Source of the DNA: JAQVEB01 sp028698105
GTDB lineage: Bacteria > Bacteroidota > Bacteroidia > Bacteroidales > Dysgonomonadaceae
DNA: 64,000 nt
Assembly: GCA_964293155.1 (NCBI GenBank)
Contig: CAXYYA010000016.1
Coordinates: forward strand, 1-64,000
Reading direction: 5' to 3'
In this document: positions 43,751 through 50,772 of the stretch, piece after piece
Layout: the number at the start of each line of letters is the position of its first letter
Position numbering within the stretch: position 1 is the first letter of the stretch
Made by a program: the position numbers and the translations under genes
Notes under the pieces: model-generated
Database searches by the model: none
What the model saw: only the letters and a program-made list of their open reading frames with translations
What the model was told of the DNA's origin: nothing

Positions 43751-43773
43751 AATTCAGATTATAAAACTAAGAG

Positions 43774-44358
43774 TCAAGACTTCGGATTTTTATATTTTAG
43801 AAAATTGTTGATAATGTTGAGGCCTTCGGGCGTGAGAATGGATTCGGGATGAAACTGCACGCCATGAACGTCTAACACGCTGTGTTTCATTGCCATGATG
43901 CTGTCTTCGTTATCCACAGCCGTGATTTCGAGCACGTCATCGGGAAAACCGTTCTGCGATACGATCCACGAATGGTACCTTCCTACTTGCAGCTCTTTTG
44001 GCAATCCTTCAAACAAAATATCATTGCCGATTATTTTCGCGGACGTTTGCACGCCGTGAAACACGAACGGAATGTTTTCCAGCTTCGCGCCGAAAACCAG
44101 CCCGATGGCCTGATGCCCGAGACAAACGCCCAACATGCTTTTCGTTTTCGCGTAGCGATGAATGAGCGGAAGCAGCAATCCGGCTTCTTCGGGAATGCCC
44201 GGCCCGGGCGAAAGGATGATTTTATCGTATTTTTCCACGTCGTTCAGATTGATTTTATCGTTGCGAACCACATCCACATCGGTGTAGCCGAGCGATTTTA
44301 CCGCGTGAACCAAGTTGTACGTGAACGAATCGTAATTATCTAAAATCAGTATTTTCAT
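43774..44358 (-). CDS. trpG: Anthranilate synthase component II (glutamine amidotransferase)
   Basis: Supplies ammonia from glutamine to TrpE. The 194-residue class I amidotransferase has ILILDNYDSFTYNLVH at the start, LSPGPGIPEEAG near 50, the catalytic Cys in MLGVCLGHQAIG near residue 79 and the His/Glu of VHGVQFHPESILT near 170. It starts 4 nt after the trpE stop. The protein could also serve folate synthesis (pabA), but the operon context favours tryptophan. Confidence 0.96.
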   Translation of the reverse strand: MKILILDNYDSFTYNLVHAVKSLGYTDVDVVRNDKINLNDVEKYDKIILSPGPGIPEEAGLLLPLIHRYAKTKSMLGVCLGHQAIGLVFGAKLENIPFVFHGVQTSAKIIGNDILFEGLPKELQVGRYHSWIVSQNGFPDDVLEITAVDNEDSIMAMKHSVLDVHGVQFHPESILTPEGLNIINNFLKYKNPKS

Positions 44359-44362
44359 TGTT

Positions 44363-45769
44363 TTATGCGTTATGGAGTGTCGTTGCCTTATCTATCGCTT
44401 TTTTGAGCGCGCCAAGCTTGCTGTTTACTTCCTGCAGCTCATATTCATCGTTGCTTTTCGCCACAATTCCCGCGCCGGCCTGATACCACAATTGGTTGTT
44501 GCGACTCACGAACGTGCGAATGGTAATTGCCTGATTCAAATCGCCGTTCAATCCGATGAAACCGATACATCCGCCATACGCACCGCGATTGTGGCTCTCA
44601 ATTTCCGAAATCAGCTGCATGGCGCGCACTTTGGGCGCTCCCGAAAGGGTTCCGGCAGGAAACGTATCGAAAAATGCCTTTATCGGGTTCGCATCCGCGT
44701 TGAGCGTGCCGCTCACGCGCGAAACCAAATGAATAACGTGCGAATAAAATTGCGGCTCTTTGTAAAAATCCACTTTCACATCGTGAGCGTTGCGGCTCAG
44801 GTCGTTTCGCGCCAAGTCCACCAACATCACGTGCTCGGCATTTTCTTTGGGGTCGTTCACCAAAAATTCCACCGCCTTCAAATCGTCTTTGTTGTTTCCG
44901 GTGCGTTTGGTGGTTCCGGCAATCGGATCAATACTGATGTGTGAACCTGTGATTTTGCAGTGCGTTTCTGGCGAAGAACCGAAAATTCGGTAGCCGCCGA
45001 AATCGAAGTAGAATAAATACGGCGACGGATTGATGCTGCGCAGTGCGCGATACACCTTAAAGTCGTCGCCCGAAAATTCCTGCACGAACCGGCGTGAAAG
45101 CACAATCTGAAACACGTCGCCGCGCATGCAGTGCTCTACGCCCTGGCGTACGTATTTCTTAAACTCGTCGTCGATAATCGGGCTGAATTCGTCGCCTTCG
45201 GGGAAAAAATCGTACGACGCAAAATTTCTCACATTCACGAGCGACTGCACCAAATCCAGCCGACTCTCCTCGCCATCGGCGAGCAATTCGATCATCGTAA
45301 TTTCATCGGTAAAATGATTGAAAACCAACACATATTTGTATAAAATATAGAGCATATCAGGCGCATCGTTGCGGTTTTCCTTGCTTTCGCGAATGGCAAT
45401 GTTTTCGGTGTATTTCACGCAGTTAAACGTGGTATAACCGAATAATCCGCAGTTTTTCGCCTCGCTGCCGGTTAACTGAAATTGTCCGATAAAATCGTTG
45501 AGCGCATCGGAAATAGTGAATTCTTCCGAAAGCGGCCTTTCCTCTGCATTTCCGTCAGGAAAACGCATGATGCTGATACCGCGATTGACCTCAACGCTTG
45601 CGATAGGCTTGAGCGCCACGTACGAAATGCTGTTTTCGGTAGCGTGAAAATCGGAACTTTCCAGCAATGCCGACTGCGGAAACGTGTCGCGCACTTTCAA
45701 ATAAATGCTTACGGGCGTATGCAGGTCGCCCATGATTTTTCGGCTGTTTGTTGTGAATTTGTATTTCAT
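44363..45769 (-). CDS. trpE: Anthranilate synthase component I
   Basis: Makes anthranilate from chorismate and ammonia. The 468-residue protein shows GDVFQIVLSRRF, SPYLFYFDFGGYRIFGSSPE, the GTTKRTG motif, HVMLVDLARNDLSR, the AGTLSGAPKVRAMQLI block and the CIGFIGL segment characteristic of chorismate-binding enzymes. The N-terminal LLESSDFH is the expected tryptophan feedback element (LLES). The ATG at 45769 is chosen; the upstream 24 codons of the open frame are TCAATC-type repeat. Confidence 0.96.
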   Translation of the reverse strand: MKYKFTTNSRKIMGDLHTPVSIYLKVRDTFPQSALLESSDFHATENSISYVALKPIASVEVNRGISIMRFPDGNAEERPLSEEFTISDALNDFIGQFQLTGSEAKNCGLFGYTTFNCVKYTENIAIRESKENRNDAPDMLYILYKYVLVFNHFTDEITMIELLADGEESRLDLVQSLVNVRNFASYDFFPEGDEFSPIIDDEFKKYVRQGVEHCMRGDVFQIVLSRRFVQEFSGDDFKVYRALRSINPSPYLFYFDFGGYRIFGSSPETHCKITGSHISIDPIAGTTKRTGNNKDDLKAVEFLVNDPKENAEHVMLVDLARNDLSRNAHDVKVDFYKEPQFYSHVIHLVSRVSGTLNADANPIKAFFDTFPAGTLSGAPKVRAMQLISEIESHNRGAYGGCIGFIGLNGDLNQAITIRTFVSRNNQLWYQAGAGIVAKSNDEYELQEVNSKLGALKKAIDKATTLHNA

Positions 45770-45784
45770 TTTTTGTTTTTTTAT

Positions 45785-45822
45785 AGAGATTGAGTCAGAT
45801 TGAATGAGCTTTAAAGAGATTG
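45785..45822. repeat. AGATTGA repeats in the trpB-trpE gap
   Basis: Three copies of AGATTGA (reverse complement of TCAATCT) lie in the 68-nt gap between trpB and trpE. They match the tandem repeats at 4598-4664 and 13829-13865. Confidence 0.55.
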
Positions 45823-45837
45823 ATTCCACGAAATCCT

Positions 45838-47025
45838 TCAATCTTTGTCAATCTGTGCAAAGTAAGTTTCCAAATCTTTATCTCCTCGTCCCGAAAGCGT
45901 CAGCACCACGATATCCGTAGGATTAAAGGCGATTTTTTCGAGCGCGGCAAGCGCGTGCGCCGATTCCAGGGCGGGAATGATGCCTTCTTTTTTGGTAAGT
46001 TCAAAAGCGGCTTTGAGCGCTTCGTCGTCGTTCACCGCAACCACTTGCGCGCGCTTTTGGGAAGCCAGATTGGCGTGTATCGGCCCGATTCCGGGATAAT
46101 CCAATCCGGCTGAAATGGAATACGGTTCGGTGATTTGCCCGTCTTCGGTTTGCATGAGCAACGTTTTGCAACCGTGCAGCACTCCGATACTTCCCAGTTG
46201 AATGGTTGCCGCCGATTCGCCGCTGTCCACGCCTTTTCCGCCGGCTTCGGCAAGCACGATTTTCACGTTGTCGTTGTCCAAATATTCGTAAATGGTTCCG
46301 GCAGCATTACTCCCGCCGCCAACGCAGGCGAAAAGATAATCGGGATAATCGCGACCTTCTTTTTCGGCAAGCTGAACTTTAATTTCCTTGCTGATAACCG
46401 ACTGCAAACGCGCCACCATATCCGGATACGGGTGTGGCCCGATGGTGGAGCCGATGATGTAGTGCGTGTCTTCGGGATGAGTGCACCAGTCGCGAATGGC
46501 TTCGTTGGTGGCATCTTTGAGCGTCATATTGCCCGAAGTAACCGGAACCACCGTTGCGCCCAGCATCTCCATTTTTTTCACGTTCACGTACTGGCGCTCC
46601 ACATCGGTTTTCCCCATGTACACCGTGCACGGCATTTGCATCAGGGCGCAAACGGTGGCGGTAGCCACGCCGTGCTGTCCGGCGCCGGTTTCGGCGATGA
46701 TGCGCGTTTTGTGCATTTGGCGCGCAACCAAAATCTGCCCGATGGTATTGTTTATTTTGTGAGCGCCGGTGTGGTTCAGGTCTTCGCGTTTGAGATAGAT
46801 CCGCGCGCCAAAACGGTCGGATAGCTGCTGCGAAAAGTAAAGTGGCGACGGACGGCCGACATAGTCGCGCAGCAATGCGTGAAAATCGCGTTTGAATTGC
46901 TCGCTTTCGAGGATATCGAGGTAAGCATACTGCAAATCGGTTACGCACTTGTGCAGGATTTCGGGGATATAGGCTCCGCCGAATTCGCCATAGTATCCTT
47001 TTTCATCAACTGAAAATGTTTGCAT
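45838..47025 (-). CDS. trpB: Tryptophan synthase beta subunit
   Basis: PLP enzyme condensing indole with serine. The 395-residue protein has YYGEFGGAYIPEIL at the start, the PLP-binding Lys90 in NHTGAHKINN, ETGAGQHGVATA (catalytic Glu), the phosphate loop CVGGGSNAAGT and HALAALE near the end. This is the TrpB1 type that pairs with TrpA. It is the first structural gene of the operon, an order (B first) found in several Bacteroidetes, and its start follows the trp leader and attenuator. Confidence 0.97.
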   Translation of the reverse strand: MQTFSVDEKGYYGEFGGAYIPEILHKCVTDLQYAYLDILESEQFKRDFHALLRDYVGRPSPLYFSQQLSDRFGARIYLKREDLNHTGAHKINNTIGQILVARQMHKTRIIAETGAGQHGVATATVCALMQMPCTVYMGKTDVERQYVNVKKMEMLGATVVPVTSGNMTLKDATNEAIRDWCTHPEDTHYIIGSTIGPHPYPDMVARLQSVISKEIKVQLAEKEGRDYPDYLFACVGGGSNAAGTIYEYLDNDNVKIVLAEAGGKGVDSGESAATIQLGSIGVLHGCKTLLMQTEDGQITEPYSISAGLDYPGIGPIHANLASQKRAQVVAVNDDEALKAAFELTKKEGIIPALESAHALAALEKIAFNPTDIVVLTLSGRGDKDLETYFAQIDKD

Positions 47026-47052
47026 ATTTTTGTGATTAGAGTTGTTTTTACG

Positions 47053-47082
47053 AAAAAAGCCTGTCGCAGGTGCGACAGGCTT
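47053..47082 (-). terminator. Attenuator terminator of the trp operon
   Basis: On the minus strand a perfect 12-bp GC-rich stem (47071-47082 with 47057-47068) and 2-nt loop lead into a T run. It lies between the leader peptide and trpB, 28 nt before the trpB ATG, where it would stop transcription before any structural gene. Confidence 0.88.
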
Positions 47083-47128
47083 CTCTATTTTTTTCTGTTT
47101 ATTTACTTTAAGACATAGCTGTTTTCCC

Positions 47129-47188
47129 TTACGACTGAAAGAGTTGTAAGCGACGCCACCAATATCCGTTTGTAAATAAATGATCCAT
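47129..47188 (-). CDS. trpL: Trp operon leader peptide with tandem Trp codons
   Basis: A 19-codon frame, MDHLFTNGYWWRRLQLFQS then TAA. Two adjacent TGG codons (residues 10-11) in a leader upstream of a terminator and trpB are the signature of ribosome-mediated trp attenuation. Just after the Trp codons CTTACAACT and AGTCGTAAG can pair (one mismatch, 5-nt loop), which could be the pause hairpin. I could not find a convincing antiterminator by eye. The frame is too short to be listed by usual gene callers. Confidence 0.82.
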   Translation of the reverse strand: MDHLFTNGYWWRRLQLFQS

Positions 47189-47206
47189 TTTTCTGTATTT
47201 TGGTTG

Positions 47207-47237
47207 CAAAGAAAATGTATTGCTTTTAAAAAAGCAA
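47207..47237 (-). promoter_or_regulatory. Candidate trp operon promoter
   Basis: TTTCTTTG (47207-47214; seven of eight to TAnnTTTG) lies 19 nt from TTGC (47234-47237). The transcript would start about 15 nt before the leader ATG. A TTGCTTTT/AAAAGCAA palindrome occupies the spacer. Confidence 0.38.
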
Positions 47238-47263
47238 CTATTTCTGCAATTTTAACATAAAAA

Positions 47264-47473
47264 TTACATTTCCTCGGCTACAAATCCGGTGCGTTGTATC
47301 GTTTTTATAATGTCTTTTGGCATTAATTCATCGGTTTCCACCGTCAGAATTTTATCGGGATTTTCTGTGTCCACGTTCCACGATTGAATGCCTTCCTTCT
47401 TGTTCAGGAACGGCGTTACTTTTGCCAAACAATTTGAGCAATTGATATTGGTTTTGAATTTTAATGTTGTCAT
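47264..47473 (-). CDS. Heavy-metal-associated domain protein (copper chaperone-like)
   Basis: A 69-residue single HMA domain with the metal site NCSNC (Cys12 and Cys15) and the beta-alpha-beta-beta-alpha-beta pattern. Such proteins carry Cu(I) to P-type ATPases such as the CopA encoded upstream on the same strand. The N-terminal xxxINCSNC differs from the canonical MxCxxC, having Asn before the first Cys. It is 19 nt after an ORF6N gene. Confidence 0.9.
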   Translation of the reverse strand: MTTLKFKTNINCSNCLAKVTPFLNKKEGIQSWNVDTENPDKILTVETDELMPKDIIKTIQRTGFVAEEM

Positions 47474-47492
47474 AACTGGATGTTTTTAAATT

Positions 47493-48086
47493 TTATTTTT
47501 TCTGCCTTTTGAGCGTTGCCAGATAACCGACTTCACTCAGTTTCACTGATGCATTCTTTATCTGTAATTCAGCAATAGCTTCGCTAATGAGCTCTATTTG
47601 CACACGGGTGTCTTCGTTAATGTCGTTCTGATCGGAAAACATTTCTTCGATATACTCTTTCAGCGTCCTGAATTCGCGTTGCAGAACTTTTACGTCGCTA
47701 TCCGGAGGTGTTTGAAGTAACTGTCGCATGGCGGTAAAGGCGCGCATGATGTTTCGGTTCACTTCAATCGCGATTTCGGAATTCAGCACGCTCGATAACA
47801 TGGCAACACCTAATTCTGTGAAGGCAAAAGGAGCAAACTTAATCCCACCTGGCGGCAAGATGCCATTTTGGCATCTTATGCTGTTTTCCAGAGACTTAAC
47901 TTCCGATTGATTTAACGTAAACATAAAATCATCTCCTTCAAATCTTTTAATATTACGTCTGACGGAGCGTTTCAGTTGTCCTGTCTTCATTCCATACATT
48001 TCTGCCAAATCGAAATCGAGCATCACTTTTACGCCTCTAATTTCGTAAATTTTGTTTTCGATGATAAGCAACGGGTTGTTTTCCAT
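47493..48086 (-). CDS. ORF6N-domain protein
   Basis: A 197-residue protein with an ORF6N domain at residues 3-100 (IYEIRGVKVMLDFDLAEMYGM, LKRSVRRNIKRFEGDDFMF, FAFTELGVAMLSSVLNS). The rest is helical and probably a coiled coil. ORF6N domains are DNA-binding-like modules common in phage and mobile elements. The Met at 48086 is preferred to one at 48110, because a -7 box TACGTTTG at 48108-48115 would otherwise overlap the start. It splits the copper gene pair; whether it regulates them is unknown. Confidence 0.88.
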   Translation of the reverse strand: MENNPLLIIENKIYEIRGVKVMLDFDLAEMYGMKTGQLKRSVRRNIKRFEGDDFMFTLNQSEVKSLENSIRCQNGILPPGGIKFAPFAFTELGVAMLSSVLNSEIAIEVNRNIMRAFTAMRQLLQTPPDSDVKVLQREFRTLKEYIEEMFSDQNDINEDTRVQIELISEAIAELQIKNASVKLSEVGYLATLKRQKK

Positions 48087-48107
48087 CACGATAAATATTT
48101 GAGAAAA

Positions 48108-48115
48108 CAAACGTA
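48108..48115 (-). promoter_or_regulatory. -7 box TACGTTTG upstream of the ORF6N gene
   Basis: Exact TAnnTTTG match, 22 nt before the preferred start. No clear -33 element. Confidence 0.42.
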
Positions 48116-48250
48116 CAAAAAATGACTGAATTATAATGCCTGAAATTATAGATTCTTCAAGGCGTCAAATTAACACCTTGAATCCAATGTAAAACCAAAA
48201 TTCACATAAAATTTATGCCAAAACCCGTACCCAAAAATCCGTAACCGTCA

Positions 48251-50656
48251 TCATATTTTCTTCCCCCTCAATCGCAAACTGTTGGTTACCACGCTTACCG
48301 AACTCAATGCCATGGCGGCCCCGGCGATCATCGGGTTCAGCAGGAACCCGTTAACCGGATAAAGTACGCCTGCGGCGATGGGGATACCGATCACGTTGTA
48401 AATAAACGCCCAGAACAAATTCTGACGAATGGTTTTTACCGTTTCGCGCGAAAGATGGATAGCTTGCGGAATTTTCAGCAAATCGGACGAGATGATCGTC
48501 ATTTTTGCCACATCCATGGCAATATCGCTTCCTTTGCCCATGGCGATGCTTACGTCGGCTTGCGCCAGCGCGCCGCTGTCGTTGATGCCGTCGCCCACCA
48601 TCGCCACTTTTTTGCCCTGCTGTTGCAGCGCTTTCACCAAATTGGCTTTATCTTCGGGTAACACGCCTCCTTTGAAGTTTGCAACACCCAATTCCTTTGC
48701 AAGCGCCGATGCCACTTTCTCGTTATCGCCCGTGTAAACGGCAACTTCGATATCCATTTTTTGCAACCGTTCTATCGCTTCTTTGGACGTGGGCTTCAAC
48801 GCATCGGTAATTCCCACAACGCCGTAAGCGTTTTTTGCATCGGCAAAAATGGCGATGGTATGCGCGGCGTTGAGTTCCCTGACGATTTTTTCGTTTAACT
48901 CACCGGAGATCGCGATGTTTTTGGACGCCATAAACTGCTGGTTCCCGATGAAGTACCGATTCCCATCGTACACGCCTTCGATCCCTTTGCCGCTTACCTG
49001 CTCCACCGAAACGCCGTTCAGTAAACGCGCCGACGGTTGCAGTTCCGCAGTGATGGCTTCCGCCAGCGGATGCTCGGAACTGTGCTCGATGCTGTACAAA
49101 ATATCTTTGTGAGGCGGCTGTGCATCAGACGACCAGTACATCGCGCTCACTTGCGGCCGGCCTTCGGTAATGGTACCCGTTTTATCGAGTACAACCACAT
49201 CAATTTGCTTTGCCGATTCAAGGCTTTCGGCATCTTTTATCAGGATTCCTTCTTCGGCGCCCTTCCCGATCCCTACCATAATGGCCGTGGGCGTAGCCAG
49301 TCCCAGCGCGCACGGGCACGCGATAACGAGCACGGTAACCATCGCCATCAATCCGTACACAAAACCGTTCGAGCCTCCGAATATCAGCCAGATAATGAAA
49401 CTCAAAACAGCTATCGCCATCACTACCGGGACAAAAATTCCGGCAATTTTATCCACAAGACGCTGCACAGGCGCTTTACTGCCTTGCGCATCGTCCACTG
49501 TTTTTATGATGTGCGCCAGGAGTGTATCCTTGCCGACTTTCGTCGCCCTAAACCGAAAACTTCCTTTTTGATTGATGGTTCCGGCAAACACTTTTTCGCC
49601 TGCGCGCTTTTCCACATGGATGGGTTCGCCGCTGATCATGCTTTCGTCCACAAACGAAGTTCCTTCCGTAACTTCGCCGTCCACGGCAATTTTGTCGCCG
49701 GGTTTAACCTGTACGATGTCGCCGATAACCACATCAGCAATGGGAATTTCCACAGACGTTCCATCGCGGAAAACCGTTACCGACGACGGCTGCAAGCCCA
49801 TCAGCTTCTTTATGGCGTTTGAAGTGCTCCCCTTGGCGCGCGCTTCCAGCAATTTTCCCAATAAAATAAACGCGATAATCACACCCGCCGCTTCAAAATA
49901 CACATGCGCTTCAAGCCCGCGCTGCTCCCAAAACTGTGGATAAATCATATTGAAAACGCTGAACAGGTACGCGATTCCCGTACTCAACGCCACAAGCGTA
50001 TCCATATTGGCCGAACAATGCTTCGCCTGCTTCCATGCACCCACGAAAAACCGCCGCCCAAAAATAAACAGAATGGGCGTTGCCAGTACCAACATGGCAA
50101 TATTGGCAAACGGCATGTGCATAAAAAACATCCCGATAACGACCAGCGGAATAGCGAGGGCGGCCGCCCAAATGGTTTGCCGGAGCAGTTTTTTGTAATT
50201 CTCTTCCTGGATGTTCTCCAGATTCTCGATTGATGCTTCCCGTTCTTCGATGAGCAAATCGTACCCGATCTCCTGCAAGGCCGATTTCATTTCTCCGGGC
50301 GAAGTGATTTCCGGGATATATTCGATATTTCCTTTGCCGTTCCCGTAATTAACCGAAGCGTTCAGCACACCGGGAACAAACCACAGAATATTCTGCGTGC
50401 TCGATGCGCAGGCGGCGCACGTCATATTCAGCACGGGAAACGACTCTTTTTCAGTAACTACCTTTCCTCCGTTCTCGTCAACGATCTTCACCGCCGATTG
50501 CACTATTTCTGCCGCATCGTCTTCATATTTTGATTCGATCTCAAACTGAATCGTTTTCAATTTTTCATCGCCTTCAACTGAAGAAACGCCTTTTATGGAT
50601 TGTATTTTTTGCTCAATATCGGCATGCGGGGGATATGTTGATAACCTTATTTTCAT
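48251..50656 (-). CDS. copA: Copper-transporting P1B-type ATPase
   Basis: An 801-residue Cu(I) export pump. Domains: a degenerate HMA-like region (1-70, no CxxC), a second HMA with MTCAAC (about 78), eight membrane helices, actuator motif SGEPI, the membrane CPC (447-449), phosphorylation site DKTGT (Asp491), the SEHPLAEA nucleotide-binding motif and GDGIND hinge. CPC together with the NMTCAAC-type HMA points to copper rather than zinc. The chaperone-like HMA gene lies 780 nt downstream. Confidence 0.96.
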   Translation of the reverse strand: MKIRLSTYPPHADIEQKIQSIKGVSSVEGDEKLKTIQFEIESKYEDDAAEIVQSAVKIVDENGGKVVTEKESFPVLNMTCAACASSTQNILWFVPGVLNASVNYGNGKGNIEYIPEITSPGEMKSALQEIGYDLLIEEREASIENLENIQEENYKKLLRQTIWAAALAIPLVVIGMFFMHMPFANIAMLVLATPILFIFGRRFFVGAWKQAKHCSANMDTLVALSTGIAYLFSVFNMIYPQFWEQRGLEAHVYFEAAGVIIAFILLGKLLEARAKGSTSNAIKKLMGLQPSSVTVFRDGTSVEIPIADVVIGDIVQVKPGDKIAVDGEVTEGTSFVDESMISGEPIHVEKRAGEKVFAGTINQKGSFRFRATKVGKDTLLAHIIKTVDDAQGSKAPVQRLVDKIAGIFVPVVMAIAVLSFIIWLIFGGSNGFVYGLMAMVTVLVIACPCALGLATPTAIMVGIGKGAEEGILIKDAESLESAKQIDVVVLDKTGTITEGRPQVSAMYWSSDAQPPHKDILYSIEHSSEHPLAEAITAELQPSARLLNGVSVEQVSGKGIEGVYDGNRYFIGNQQFMASKNIAISGELNEKIVRELNAAHTIAIFADAKNAYGVVGITDALKPTSKEAIERLQKMDIEVAVYTGDNEKVASALAKELGVANFKGGVLPEDKANLVKALQQQGKKVAMVGDGINDSGALAQADVSIAMGKGSDIAMDVAKMTIISSDLLKIPQAIHLSRETVKTIRQNLFWAFIYNVIGIPIAAGVLYPVNGFLLNPMIAGAAMALSSVSVVTNSLRLRGKKI

Positions 50657-50772
50657 TGCTGTGATTACGCTTTTGGAATAAAAACAACCTATAATGCATT
50701 AAGTTCAATTGATTATTTGTATGAAAAAAAGATTTATAGTAATTTCGTTTTCTATAACCAATCACGAGTTTT

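Noticed and set aside
46135..46824. Open frame of 229 codons opposite trpB
   Set aside because: Antisense shadow of a fully conserved trpB.
48157..48181. Hairpin TCAAGGCGT/ACACCTTGA downstream of copA
   Set aside because: One mismatch and no T run on either strand; not a credible intrinsic terminator.
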